DNA from: Acinetobacter sp. UBA801
GTDB taxonomy: Bacteria; Pseudomonadota; Gammaproteobacteria; Pseudomonadales; Moraxellaceae
Direction of reading: 5' to 3'
Assembly (NCBI GenBank): GCA_002296655.1
Contig: DBIN01000017.1
Span: 1-64,000 of the forward strand
Length of the DNA: 64,000 nucleotides
The notes beneath the pieces were generated by a model. It saw only the letters and a program-made list of their open reading frames with translations, was not told the origin of the DNA and ran no database searches. Made by a program: the position numbers and the translations under genes. Below, one piece after another: positions 38,100 through 47,815 of the stretch (its first letter is position 1; each line of letters opens with the position of its first letter).

Positions 38100-39236
38100 A
38101 TGAAAAAAATAGCCGTTTTTACAGGAACTCGAGCTGAATATGGTTTGCTGTATTGGTTAATGCGAGATATTCAGCAAGATTCAGAGCTAGAGTTACAAAT
38201 TCTAGCTACGGCTATGCATTATTCACCTGAGCACGGTGAAACTTGGAAAACTATTGTTCAAGATGGTTTCGAAATTACTGAATCAGTAGAAATGCTACTG
38301 TCATCTGATACTTCGTCTGCTGTTGTGAAATCCATGGGCGTTGGCTTACTTGGATTTGCAGATGCATTGAAACGAATGCAACCTGATTTATTAGTTGTTT
38401 TGGGTGATCGTTTTGAGGCTTTAGCAGTAACGCAAGCTGCTTTAATCATGCATGTACCTGTTGCACATTTGCATGGTGGTGAAATCACTGAAGGTGCTTA
38501 TGATGAATCAATTCGTCATGCGATCACAAAAATGTCTAATATTCATTTTGCCGCAGCAGAGGAATATAAGAAACGAATTATTCAGTTAGGTGAGCAACCA
38601 GACAAGGTATTTAATGTTGGCGCATTAGGTTTAGATCATATCCAACGTACAACATTTAAAAATATTGCAGAATTAAGCGAATTATATGATTTTGATTTTT
38701 CAAAACCATATTTTCTGATTACTTATCATCCTGAAACTAATTTATTAGAAGAAAATGTTGCACCGCTATTTGATGCACTTAAGCAAATAAAAGATGTCAA
38801 CTTTATTTTTAGTTATCCAAATGCAGATAATGGTAATACTAATATCGTGAAAGCAATGCTTGATTTAAAAGCACAGTTGCCAGATCGCGTATTGCTTGTA
38901 AAAAGTTTTGGTATTCAAAATTATTTAAGTGTTTTGAAAAATGCTTTAGCTATGGTAGGTAACTCATCAAGTGGATTATCAGAAGCTCCAGCGTTACAGG
39001 TTCCAACCGTAAATATTGGTGATCGTCAAAAAGGACGCTTACGTTGTGAGTCTATACTTGATGTTAGATTAGACGAAAGTGAAATTTTAGAAGCATTGCA
39101 AAAAGCAATTAATTTCCCAGACGATGAATTGAGTAAAGTTGTTCCACCATTAGGGTTAGGCAATACTTCTCAGAAAATAATTGAACTTATTAAAACGACG
39201 GATTTTAAAAAGAAGGCACCATTTTATGATCTTTAA
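38100..39236 (+). CDS. legG: Hydrolysing NDP-2,4-diacetamido sugar 2-epimerase LegG/NeuC-like
   Basis: A 378-residue NeuC-type epimerase. It would release nucleotide and invert C2 to give 2,4-diacetamido-2,4,6-trideoxymannose, the substrate of LegI. The start of the fold is FTGTRAEYGLLYWLMRDI, and GDRFEALA, HLHGGEITEGAYDESIRHAITKMS and VGNSSSGLSEAPAL are the expected signature segments. The ATG at 38100 was chosen because the preceding 19 codons lie in the 3' end of legC. The next gene overlaps its end by 11 bases. Confidence 0.87.
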   Translation: MKKIAVFTGTRAEYGLLYWLMRDIQQDSELELQILATAMHYSPEHGETWKTIVQDGFEITESVEMLLSSDTSSAVVKSMGVGLLGFADALKRMQPDLLVVLGDRFEALAVTQAALIMHVPVAHLHGGEITEGAYDESIRHAITKMSNIHFAAAEEYKKRIIQLGEQPDKVFNVGALGLDHIQRTTFKNIAELSELYDFDFSKPYFLITYHPETNLLEENVAPLFDALKQIKDVNFIFSYPNADNGNTNIVKAMLDLKAQLPDRVLLVKSFGIQNYLSVLKNALAMVGNSSSGLSEAPALQVPTVNIGDRQKGRLRCESILDVRLDESEILEALQKAINFPDDELSKVVPPLGLGNTSQKIIELIKTTDFKKKAPFYDL

Positions 39237-40320
39237 TCAAGACGAAATTTATGTCATTGCAGAAATTGGTGTAAATCATAATGGCTCTGTAGAGTTAGCA
39301 AAAGAGCTTATTTTAAAAGCCAAAGAATGCGGTGCGAATGCTGTCAAATTTCAAACATTTAAAGCAGATAGTTTATTATCTGATCAAACTGAAATGGCTG
39401 CATATCAAAAAGAAAATACTGGTTCTAGTCAAAGCCAATTAGAGCTTGTAAAAAGTTTAGAGCTTACTTATGAGCAGACAGAAGAAATACAGAAATTTTG
39501 TGATGAGCATCAAATTACTTTTATTTCAACGCCATTTGACTCTGATAGTTTGAAGTTCTTGGTGAATGAGATCGATGTACCTTACTTGAAAGTATCATCT
39601 GCTGATATTTCAAATTTACCGTTTCTCTATGAAATTGCATGTTCAAAAAAGCATGTCATTTTATCTACAGGAACAGCTAGCCTAGGTGATATTGAACAAG
39701 CATTATCAGTATTTGCTTTTGTTATCGATAAGGGAACGGAAGTTCGACCATCTCAGCAGTTATTTAGAGAAGCTTATTCTAAAATTTCAGTACGTAAACA
39801 GTTGAAAGAACAGGTTTCTATCTTACACTGTGTAACTCAATATCCAGCATTATTTGAAGAAAGTAATCTTAAAGCCATTTCAACTTTAAAAAATGTATTT
39901 GATTTGGCAACAGGGTTTTCTGATCATACGCTTGATGAATACGCGGCGGTTATTGGTGTAAGTCTTGGTGCCCGCATTTTCGAGAAGCATATTACATTAG
40001 ATAAAACGATGGCTGGCCCAGACCATGCAGCATCAATGGAACCAGATGAATTTAAGCATTATGTCGAAATTTTGCATAAAACATATGCAGCTTTGGGCGA
40101 TGGTATTAAATTTATGCTAGAGCAAGAGAGCGATAACTATTACCTAGTGCGTCGTAGTATTGTGGCTAAAACAGATATTGCGGAAGGGGAGCTTTTAACC
40201 TCTGACAATGTCACAACAAAACGAGCAGGTCGCGTTTGTTTAGAACCAAATAAGTATTGGGATGTAGTTGGTACAAAAGCAAAACGTAGCTTTAAAAAGA
40301 ACGACTTTATTGAAATTTAA
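39226..40320 (+). CDS. legI: NeuB-family nonulosonic acid synthase LegI-like
   Basis: A 364-residue synthase that would condense phosphoenolpyruvate with the diacetamido hexose to give a nine-carbon acid. The NeuB domain shows IAEIGVNHNGSVELAKELI at the start and DHAASMEPDEF, which has the metal/PEP residues, near residue 265. The C-terminal antifreeze-like SAF domain has RRSIVAKTDIAEGELLTSDNV. The ATG at 39226 follows AGAAGG and overlaps legG by 11 bases. It cannot be told by eye from Neu5Ac or pseudaminate synthases; the neighbouring LegB, LegG and PtmE favour a legionaminic-type product. Confidence 0.88.
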   Translation: MIFNQDEIYVIAEIGVNHNGSVELAKELILKAKECGANAVKFQTFKADSLLSDQTEMAAYQKENTGSSQSQLELVKSLELTYEQTEEIQKFCDEHQITFISTPFDSDSLKFLVNEIDVPYLKVSSADISNLPFLYEIACSKKHVILSTGTASLGDIEQALSVFAFVIDKGTEVRPSQQLFREAYSKISVRKQLKEQVSILHCVTQYPALFEESNLKAISTLKNVFDLATGFSDHTLDEYAAVIGVSLGARIFEKHITLDKTMAGPDHAASMEPDEFKHYVEILHKTYAALGDGIKFMLEQESDNYYLVRRSIVAKTDIAEGELLTSDNVTTKRAGRVCLEPNKYWDVVGTKAKRSFKKNDFIEI

Positions 40321-40962
40321 ATGAAAAAGCTGGCAATTTTTGGTTCAGGTGGCTTTGCAAAAGAGCTAGTAGATTTAGCAATAGATCAAGGCTACCGCCA
40401 TATATTTTTTTTAGAAAGAAATGCCAAAGATGGTGACACCTTACTTGGTTTCCCCATTTTGCCTGAATCAGTAATACCGACATTAACGGATACGGTATAT
40501 GCGATAGGGGTTGCTGATCCGAAGATTCGTAAAAGAATATATGAAGCTTATCCCGATTTACCTTATCCCAATTTGATTCATTCTCAATCATCACTTGGCT
40601 ATGGCATTCGAGAGTTGCTAGAACATAGTAGAGGTGTGGTAATTGCGGCTGGAGCGCGAATTACAAATTCATGTCGTTTTGGTCATTTTATTATCGTAAG
40701 TTTTAATAGCACAATTGGGCATGACTGTATTCTTGAAAACTACGTTTCTGTCATGCCAGGTGTTAATGTGTCTGGTTGTATTCACTTGAAGCAAGGCACA
40801 TACATTGGAACAAATGCTGCTATTTTGCCAGGCAAAAGCCCAGAGCAATTGAAATATTTAGGTGAAAACTCCGTTATAGGTGCGGGTGCTGTGGTTGTGA
40901 AACATACGGAACCGAATAAGGTCTATATTGGATCACCTGCTAAGGAATTAAGTCGTGACTAG
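40321..40962 (+). CDS. NeuD/PglD-family sugar acyltransferase
   Basis: A 213-residue protein. Residues 1 to about 85 form a small Rossmann-like domain (LAIFGSGGFAKELVDLAIDQG) and the rest is a left-handed beta-helix with hexapeptide repeats (GAGAVVVKH near the end). Such enzymes use acetyl-CoA. In a Leg operon it would acetylate the 4-amino group of the sugar intermediate (the LegH step), or possibly the final nonulosonic acid. It begins directly after the legI stop and overlaps the ptmE start by eight bases. The exact position acylated is inferred from context only. Confidence 0.8.
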   Translation: MKKLAIFGSGGFAKELVDLAIDQGYRHIFFLERNAKDGDTLLGFPILPESVIPTLTDTVYAIGVADPKIRKRIYEAYPDLPYPNLIHSQSSLGYGIRELLEHSRGVVIAAGARITNSCRFGHFIIVSFNSTIGHDCILENYVSVMPGVNVSGCIHLKQGTYIGTNAAILPGKSPEQLKYLGENSVIGAGAVVVKHTEPNKVYIGSPAKELSRD

Positions 40963-42016
40963 AGATGTTAATAAAATAATTTTGCATAAAAATGATTCAA
41001 TTCTGAAAGCATTAGAGTTACTTGATTTATATGCTTTAAGAATTGTTTTGGTGGTTGATGATCATAATCAATTGATCGGAAGTATTACAGACGGTGATAT
41101 TCGTAGAGGTCTCTTAAAAGGCCAAGATGTGCATGCAGCTGTTGAAACAATCATGCATACGAATCCTTATAGTATTGAGGAAGGTAGCTTAAACAATCGT
41201 CAGATTTTTGAGATCATGCGTGAAAAAAGTTATCTGGCATTACCTGTAATTAAAAATAATCAACTAGTTAATATTATTACGCTTGATGACTTGATTCGTA
41301 AAAAACGTAAAGAAAACCCAGTTTTCATTATGGCTGGTGGCTTTGGTACGCGTTTGCGCCCACTCACAGATACATGCCCGAAACCGATGTTACCTGTTGG
41401 TGGTAAGCCTTTACTAGAAACCATTATTTCAAGCTTTAAAAATCAAGGCTTTTACAAATTTTATATTTCTACCCACTATTTACCAGAAGTGATTAATGAG
41501 CATTTTGGTAATGGTGAAAAGCTAGATGTACAAATTCAATATGTACATGAAACTGATCCGCTTGGGACAGGTGGTGCATTGAGTTTATTGCCAGCATCAG
41601 ATATTACCTTGCCATTTATTGTAATTAATGGTGATGTACTCACAAATATGAATTTTGAAAAACTATTGGACTTTCATGAAAAGCGTGAAGCTATTGCCAC
41701 GATGTGCGTGCGAGAGTTCCAATATCAAATTCCTTATGGCGTAGTTAACTCTGAAGATAATGTAATACAAAGCATGACTGAAAAACCAAGTTATTTCTTT
41801 GATATTAATACAGGTATTTATGTTATTTCTCCTGAGTTGCTAGCTCAGGTAGAAGCTCAATTTATTGGTATGCCAACCATTTTAGAACAGCAAATGGAAA
41901 AGAAAAATAAAGTCTTAAGTTATCCTTTACATGAATATTGGCTCGACATCGGTCATATGGAAGACTATAACCGTGCGCAAAAAGATATTATTAATTTAGA
42001 TTTTGGTAAGTTCTAA
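40955..42016 (+). CDS. ptmE: CBS-domain nucleotidyltransferase PtmE-like (GDP-sugar route)
   Basis: A 353-residue two-part protein. Residues 1 to about 118 form a CBS-domain pair, and the rest is a sugar nucleotidyltransferase with AGGFGTRLRPLTDTCPKPMLPVGGKPLLE at about residue 128. This layout is that of PtmE, a glucosamine-1-phosphate guanylyltransferase in Campylobacter legionaminic acid synthesis. It therefore indicates that the pathway uses GDP-linked sugars. It overlaps the preceding gene by eight bases and its stop overlaps the legF ATG. The CBS pair suggests control by an adenine nucleotide, which is inference. Confidence 0.8.
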   Translation: MTRDVNKIILHKNDSILKALELLDLYALRIVLVVDDHNQLIGSITDGDIRRGLLKGQDVHAAVETIMHTNPYSIEEGSLNNRQIFEIMREKSYLALPVIKNNQLVNIITLDDLIRKKRKENPVFIMAGGFGTRLRPLTDTCPKPMLPVGGKPLLETIISSFKNQGFYKFYISTHYLPEVINEHFGNGEKLDVQIQYVHETDPLGTGGALSLLPASDITLPFIVINGDVLTNMNFEKLLDFHEKREAIATMCVREFQYQIPYGVVNSEDNVIQSMTEKPSYFFDINTGIYVISPELLAQVEAQFIGMPTILEQQMEKKNKVLSYPLHEYWLDIGHMEDYNRAQKDIINLDFGKF

Positions 42017-42741
42017 TGATAGGGCAGTATCGAGTTACAGCTTTGATTCCTGCACGTGGTGGCAGTAAACGTTTACCGCGTAAAAATATAAAATTATTGG
42101 TTGATAAACCTTTAATCGCATGGTCAATAGAAGTTGCTAAAGCATGTAAATATGTAGATCGAGTGATTGTGTCCACTGATGATGAGGAAATTAAAAGAAT
42201 TTCTGAACAGTATGGAGCAGAAGTACCATTTTTGCGTCCAGAACATTTGTCAAATGATCATGCATCAAGCTTCGATGTAATAAAGCATGCTATTGATTTT
42301 TTAACTTTAAGTAAGTCAAATGAACTCATTGTGTTACTTCAACCTACATCTCCTTTGCGTTTAGTATCGGAGATTGATACGGCTTTAGAGTTTTTTGTTC
42401 AGAAAAATGCAAAAGGTGTTGTATCAATTTCTGAAACTGAGCATAGTCCAATGTGGTCAAATACATTGCCAGAAGATGGTTGTATGTCAGATTTTATTCG
42501 CCCAGAAGTACAGGGTAAGCGAAGTCAGGATTTACCTACGTTTTTCCGTTTGAATGGTTCAATCTATATCTATGAAACTTTATCTTTATTAGAACAATCC
42601 AAAATATTTTTTAATGAAAATGTGTATGGTTTTCAAACATCTTTAGAGACAGCTGTAGATATAGATACAGGATTAGATTTTTTAGTAGCTGAAACTATAC
42701 TAAAACATAGACTATTAGAAGGTAATAAGAGAAATCAGTAA
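42016..42741 (+). CDS. legF: CMP-nonulosonate cytidylyltransferase LegF-like
   Basis: A 241-residue CMP-sugar synthetase that activates the nonulosonic acid with CTP for transfer. The nucleotide motif ALIPARGGSKRLPRKNIKLL is at about 6-25, and LQPTSPLR and the Asp-rich AVDIDTGLDF segment near the end are the metal-binding signature. It completes the seven-gene pathway and its ATG overlaps the ptmE stop. After it the operon leaves an 83-base gap with the next gene. It resembles NeuA and PseF, so context decides the name. Confidence 0.86.
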   Translation: MIGQYRVTALIPARGGSKRLPRKNIKLLVDKPLIAWSIEVAKACKYVDRVIVSTDDEEIKRISEQYGAEVPFLRPEHLSNDHASSFDVIKHAIDFLTLSKSNELIVLLQPTSPLRLVSEIDTALEFFVQKNAKGVVSISETEHSPMWSNTLPEDGCMSDFIRPEVQGKRSQDLPTFFRLNGSIYIYETLSLLEQSKIFFNENVYGFQTSLETAVDIDTGLDFLVAETILKHRLLEGNKRNQ

Positions 42742-42824
42742 TTAATTATTCCTGATCTATTTTATTGAAGTATGAATAATGATGGCTTTAGCTTATAAAT
42801 GGTTTAGAAGTAAGGATATATTTT

Positions 42825-44414
42825 ATGATTAGTAGGTTGAAAAGAATTATAAGTTATGCTAAGCCCTATAAACCAAGCCCAATTGAGCAAGAGTTTACTC
42901 AACTCAATAATCAATATTGGAAAAAAGAAGACTCATCTGTTTCATCTGTTGCAGAAAATAGCTATTGCCTAATAGAGGGTCAGATTACCTGTCCAGCAAG
43001 TATCATGGATAAAGCACGAATAGGTAAGGCGGTTCAAGAAGTTACAGGGGCTAAGCCTGTTGTCTTTTTAAGAGGCTTTCATGAAGACGGTAGCGATGTA
43101 GCTCACATATATAAATCATTTAATATAAATGATTTTTATATGTGGTGGAAAGGTTTCTTAAATCCTTTAGTTTTTATTCCTGCCTTATTCGCAACATTTA
43201 AAACGGTTGTTTTATATAAAGATGGTAATAAATTAGCTAATCTTAAACATAAGGGCGTTGAGGTAGGTGAGCTTATTTATGATACGTTAATACGATTTAA
43301 ACCAAACACTTACACTATTAATAAAATTAAATTTACGCACTATAGGTTAATATTTCGAGCATTCTTGACCTTTTATAATAATGAATACTTAATTAGAAAA
43401 TATAAACCAAAGTATTTAGTTACAAGTCATAATGTGTATGCTGAATTTGGAATGTTGCCTAGACAGTTAAAAAAAGCAAATAATACAAATGTTATCTTTT
43501 TAAAAGATATTTATGCGTATAAATGCTACAACTCATCTGTAAATATAAAAGAACATTTCCTTAAGCCTTCGATAGAGCTTTTTAATAAAAAATTATCATC
43601 ACCTGAATATTTGGAAGAAGCTAGAGCTTATGTTGAAAATAGATTTAATGGAAATATTGACCAAATAGATGTCAAAAATGCATTTTTAAATAAAAAAACT
43701 TATAGCTTAGATGAGTTAAAAGAGATATTTCCAAAAGTAGATAAGAATAAAAAAAATATTGTAGTAATGTCTCATGCTTTTTCTGATGCGCCGCATGTCG
43801 GAGAGGGTTTATTGTTTAACGATTATTATGATTTTTTAGTTAAAACTCTAATTCATTTAAATGAAAATAAAGAAGTCAACACTTTTATCAAAGCTCACCC
43901 TAGTTCATATATGTGGAACGAAAAGGGAGCAGTAGAAGAGCTTTTAGAAAAGCATCAATTGGATAATATTTATATTTTACCAAACAACTTAAATACGAAT
44001 TCAATTGTCAGTTTTGCAGATTATATTGTTACCGCAAAAGGCACAGCCGGTTTAGAGTTTAGTTGTCTTGGTATACCTGCAGTAACTGCTGGTAAAGGCT
44101 ATTATTATGGATTTGGTATTACTAAAGAACCAGATACCGTAGAAGAGTATTATAGTATATTAGATAATATTACCAAAATTAATAAACTAGATAGCGAAAC
44201 GATAAATAGAGCATTAGTCTTGCTTTATATGGTTGCCCAAAGTAGACGTCATTCTAAAATCTTACCAAAAAGCCATATCATGCCAGGTGAAATTTACTCT
44301 GAGGTTTATTTAGATAAATATAAAGAAGTTATAGATAATTTAGAAAACGGCGTGCCTATGAAAGATGAGTTCTATGAAGAAATAAAACGAGATATTGTGA
44401 ATAGTCATGCTTAA
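42825..44414 (+). CDS. KpsS-like capsule glycosyltransferase, likely nonulosonic acid transferase
   Basis: A 529-residue AT-rich gene product. The C-terminal half resembles the KpsS/LpsZ capsule transferase family: VVMSHAFSDAPHVGEGLLF, then FIKAHPSS and the donor-site like AKGTAGLEFSCLGIPAVTAGKG. In Acinetobacter capsule loci, KpsS-type proteins are named as nonulosonic acid transferases and follow the synthesis genes, as here. So this one probably adds the legionaminic-type residue. It overlaps wzx by eight bases. No signal peptide or membrane helix is obvious. Confidence 0.72.
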   Translation: MISRLKRIISYAKPYKPSPIEQEFTQLNNQYWKKEDSSVSSVAENSYCLIEGQITCPASIMDKARIGKAVQEVTGAKPVVFLRGFHEDGSDVAHIYKSFNINDFYMWWKGFLNPLVFIPALFATFKTVVLYKDGNKLANLKHKGVEVGELIYDTLIRFKPNTYTINKIKFTHYRLIFRAFLTFYNNEYLIRKYKPKYLVTSHNVYAEFGMLPRQLKKANNTNVIFLKDIYAYKCYNSSVNIKEHFLKPSIELFNKKLSSPEYLEEARAYVENRFNGNIDQIDVKNAFLNKKTYSLDELKEIFPKVDKNKKNIVVMSHAFSDAPHVGEGLLFNDYYDFLVKTLIHLNENKEVNTFIKAHPSSYMWNEKGAVEELLEKHQLDNIYILPNNLNTNSIVSFADYIVTAKGTAGLEFSCLGIPAVTAGKGYYYGFGITKEPDTVEEYYSILDNITKINKLDSETINRALVLLYMVAQSRRHSKILPKSHIMPGEIYSEVYLDKYKEVIDNLENGVPMKDEFYEEIKRDIVNSHA

Positions 44415-45615
44415 AAAAGGATTCTTGTATATTATTCTAAATTATTCAATTCAATTTCTGAATATTGTACTTAACTTAGTCTTTATGAAATATCTGAGTG
44501 CGAGTCAGTTGGGTAGTCTTACGCTTGCTCGTGTTTGGCAGCAATTTGTAGATTACTCTCATCTGGGTACGAGGTTTTCACTGGATCGCTATATTCCTAC
44601 CGCAGAAGAAATAGAAAAAAAATATTTAGTAGTAACTGTTCTTATTTCAACTATTATTAGCTCTATTATAGTATGTTTGATTGCAATTCTAGTAAATCAA
44701 GTAGATATAGTTATTACTATACTTACTGTTTCTGGAGTTTTTATTGCAATCTCTAATATTTTAAAAGCATATTATAGAGCTACCAATGCCATTAACAAGA
44801 TGTTAAAGCTGGTTTTTTATAATCAGGTATTGCCCTTATTGATCTCACTATTAATTTATATATGGTCGTATAATTTTAGGTTATACTTGGTAGCTCTACT
44901 TATAAGTTATTTGTTTTTTATAATTAATTTGCTATATAAAGAGTTAGAGCTTTTTAAATTTTTTAGTTGGAATAAGTTTAAGCAAATTTTTAGAGGCATA
45001 CTAAAACCTTCACTTTGGTTGTTTATGAATTCAATTTTTGTATTTGCTTATTTAGTGATGGATCGATTTTTTATAGATTATTCTTTAGGCCGTGAACAAC
45101 TCGGCTATTATAGTATAATTATATTTGCTTTTACTGCCTTAATGATAATACCAGCGACTTGTGCTGAATTGTTGTTTGTAAAAGTAATTAGTGAAAGCTG
45201 TGAGTCTGGAAAAGTTATTTTTATAAAAGAGGTTAGTATACTTTTAGGGATCACAATCTTAGGTATTATATTTACGAACTTAGTAATGTCATACTTTGTG
45301 GAAAATTTTACTTCCTATGGGTTTTTAGTGGAGGAAATGCAGTTAGTTACTTGGGCTGTTCTCCCTTTTGCGTTGACTGCAATATATCATCATGTAATGA
45401 ATGGGCTTGATCTTAGGAGAGCGCTAACAATAACAAATTTTTTAGTTTGTTTATTGTTGCTAGTGTATTATTTATATCCAATACTTGTCAGTCAGAATCT
45501 TACTCTTAAGTACTATCTTTACGCAAAATTAGCGACTGGCTGGCTGGTTTTTTTGGGATATATACTTTTTATTTTTTTTATAAAAAAAATATCTATTAAG
45601 GAATTATCTCTATGA
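44407..45615 (+). CDS. wzx: O-unit flippase Wzx
   Basis: A 402-residue membrane protein with about twelve hydrophobic helices and the polysaccharide-transporter start (KGFLYIILNYSIQFLNIVLNLVFMKYLSASQLGSLTLAR). It would translocate the lipid-linked repeat unit across the inner membrane. It is very AT-rich, as is usual for wzx. It overlaps the transferase gene upstream and the polymerase gene downstream by a few bases. Confidence 0.88.
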   Translation: MLKKGFLYIILNYSIQFLNIVLNLVFMKYLSASQLGSLTLARVWQQFVDYSHLGTRFSLDRYIPTAEEIEKKYLVVTVLISTIISSIIVCLIAILVNQVDIVITILTVSGVFIAISNILKAYYRATNAINKMLKLVFYNQVLPLLISLLIYIWSYNFRLYLVALLISYLFFIINLLYKELELFKFFSWNKFKQIFRGILKPSLWLFMNSIFVFAYLVMDRFFIDYSLGREQLGYYSIIIFAFTALMIIPATCAELLFVKVISESCESGKVIFIKEVSILLGITILGIIFTNLVMSYFVENFTSYGFLVEEMQLVTWAVLPFALTAIYHHVMNGLDLRRALTITNFLVCLLLLVYYLYPILVSQNLTLKYYLYAKLATGWLVFLGYILFIFFIKKISIKELSL

Positions 45616-46640
45616 AGATAAGATTTAATATTGTTGCAATATCTTTATATGTGCTTCCTGCTCTAATTTATTTATATTTAACTAATTTGTCTAAAATAAG
45701 ATTTTATGAATCTTCTTTTTTCGCAATACAAGTTTCTTTATTTTTTACTTTTTTTGGATTTATTCTTGGTATTTTCTTATCAAAAAAGATCAAATTTAAA
45801 CTTATTGATTTTTCTTCTAAAAAATATTTTTTTATTATTAATATATTGCTTTCTGTTGCTATATTAAGTATTTTTTTTCAATTACTTAAACACGGAATCC
45901 CTCTTTTAAATAATAGTTTAAGGGCTGATATTCAGCAAGGAATTTTGTGGAATATTTTTACCTTTTCATCGATGTTATCTCTTTTTTTGAGTAGTTATGT
46001 TTACTTTGTTTTAAAGGAAAAGCTAAGTTTTTTTATTAAGTTAATGATTTTTGTTTTATTTATTCTAACTGTATTAACAGGTTGGAAAAGTACACTTTTA
46101 AATTATATATTCATTTTCTCTAGTTTTTTTATTCTATATGGTAAAATAAATATATCAATTCTATTAAAAGCTTTTTTTTCTTTTCTGGTAATCTTTTTTG
46201 GAATTAATGCTCTTCGTTCCGGAATATATAGTATTAGTTTTGAAGAGCTATTTAATTATTTTTTCTATGGTTTTGAGAATTTTGTACGTATTGCACCTGT
46301 TTATACTGCACAGTGTTTACATTCGGTTCCTCTATTAAATTCCAATTGTCAGTTTGTATATGATAATAACTCCTTAATAAATCCTACATTTAATGTTTAT
46401 ACTGCGCTTATGCCAATTTATGCTGATGGTGGTGCTATATTAGTGGGGTTTATTTTCTTTATGTTTTCTTTTATTCTAGGTTTAATGAAAGATTATAAAA
46501 ATAGTTTTTTTATTGCTTTTTTATTTTATTTATCACACTATTTTTTTATGATGGCACATAATGGCTATGTTTTTAACTCTGGTAGCTTTGTCCTTATGCT
46601 GTTATTGTTATTTATATATGATTTTATTCGTATTAGATAA
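45612..46640 (+). CDS. wzy: O-unit polymerase Wzy
   Basis: A 342-residue membrane protein with about ten hydrophobic helices and one long periplasmic loop near residues 220-260 (FVRIAPVYTAQCLHSVPLLNSNC). It is next to wzx, overlaps it by four bases and is the only other polytopic protein of the cluster, so it is the repeat-unit polymerase by elimination. Wzy proteins have no strong sequence signature. The DNA is among the most AT-rich of the window. Confidence 0.82.
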   Translation: MKIRFNIVAISLYVLPALIYLYLTNLSKIRFYESSFFAIQVSLFFTFFGFILGIFLSKKIKFKLIDFSSKKYFFIINILLSVAILSIFFQLLKHGIPLLNNSLRADIQQGILWNIFTFSSMLSLFLSSYVYFVLKEKLSFFIKLMIFVLFILTVLTGWKSTLLNYIFIFSSFFILYGKINISILLKAFFSFLVIFFGINALRSGIYSISFEELFNYFFYGFENFVRIAPVYTAQCLHSVPLLNSNCQFVYDNNSLINPTFNVYTALMPIYADGGAILVGFIFFMFSFILGLMKDYKNSFFIAFLFYLSHYFFMMAHNGYVFNSGSFVLMLLLLFIYDFIRIR

Positions 46641-46695
46641 TTCTTACATTGTTAAGTTAAATATTATGTAATAGAAATAATTGAGGTATTTTGTT

Positions 46696-47814
46696 TTGAA
46701 AATATTGATTAATGCGGCAAATTTGCATAGTGGTGGTGGAGTACAGGTGGCTAGCTCATTTATTAATGAGTTGCCATTTGTCTCAAATAATATTACTCAA
46801 TACTTTGATATTATTGTTTCATCTGAAGTAGATAAAAATATTAATCAATCTGCTAAAAGTTTTTTTAAAAATTATAAAGTTCATAATATCTTTGGTTTAA
46901 AAAATTATAAAAATAATATAAATTTATTTGATGCTTATGATCTCGTTTTTACAATATTTGGTCCTTGCTATCATCCAATCAAAGGAATAAATTTAGTTGG
47001 TTTTGCTCAGCCATGGATTATTTATCCTAGTAATGAATGCTATAGCATGCTATCAAGTGTAGAAAAATTAAAGTTTAAACTAAAGTTCTTCTTGCAGAAA
47101 AAGTTCTTCAAAAATTCAGATTTCTGTGTTGTTGAGCTAGAACATGTCAAGCAACGCCTAATTGAACTAAATATTTTTAAAGATAGTCATGTTGAGGTTG
47201 TTTATAATACTGTCTCAAATGTTTATTTTTCTCCTCAAAAGTGGGAAAAAATTAAGATTATGCCTTCTAATAAAATGAAGATTGGTTTAATTAGTCGAGA
47301 TTATTTTCATAAAAATACTAATATTTTGCCCAAAGTAAAAGAACTTCTGAAAACCAAATATCAAAAAGATGTTGATTTTTATGTAACTTTTAATGAACAG
47401 GAATGGGTTGATAAATCTTCTTATTTTCGGGAGAACATTATTAATATAGGTCCATTAAAAGTAAATGAGTGTCCAAGTTTTTATAAAGAAATGGATGCGA
47501 TTATATTTCCTAGTCTTCTAGAATGTTTTTCGGCAACTCCTTTAGAAGCTATGATAATGAAAAAACCGTTATTTGCTTCAGATAGGGGTTTTATAAAAGA
47601 TGTTTGCTTAAACTTCGCATTTTATTTTGAGCCAATGAATCCAGACTCTGCTGCAGCTATGATTAATGATTTTATCGAAAACAAAAATAATAATGAATTA
47701 GATATTCAATTAACAGCTGCACAAAAACATGCTGAAAATTTCTCGACAGCACGACAGCGTGCAGTTAAATATACACAGATTATTGAAAATTGTTTGAATA
47801 AGGTAGATAAATAA
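46696..47814 (+). CDS. GT4 glycosyltransferase
   Basis: A 372-residue GT-B transferase. The start MKILINAANLHSGGGVQVA is the typical N-terminus of this group and falls on TTG at 46696, with GAGG upstream; the frame opens at another TTG 15 bases before. The C-terminal domain has the GT4 E-x7-E motif in FPSLLECFSATPLEAMIMKKPLFAS. It is one of three non-initiating transferases of the locus and probably forms a middle linkage of the repeat unit. Donor and acceptor are unknown. Confidence 0.82.
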   Translation: MKILINAANLHSGGGVQVASSFINELPFVSNNITQYFDIIVSSEVDKNINQSAKSFFKNYKVHNIFGLKNYKNNINLFDAYDLVFTIFGPCYHPIKGINLVGFAQPWIIYPSNECYSMLSSVEKLKFKLKFFLQKKFFKNSDFCVVELEHVKQRLIELNIFKDSHVEVVYNTVSNVYFSPQKWEKIKIMPSNKMKIGLISRDYFHKNTNILPKVKELLKTKYQKDVDFYVTFNEQEWVDKSSYFRENIINIGPLKVNECPSFYKEMDAIIFPSLLECFSATPLEAMIMKKPLFASDRGFIKDVCLNFAFYFEPMNPDSAAAMINDFIENKNNNELDIQLTAAQKHAENFSTARQRAVKYTQIIENCLNKVDK

Positions 47815-47815
47815 T

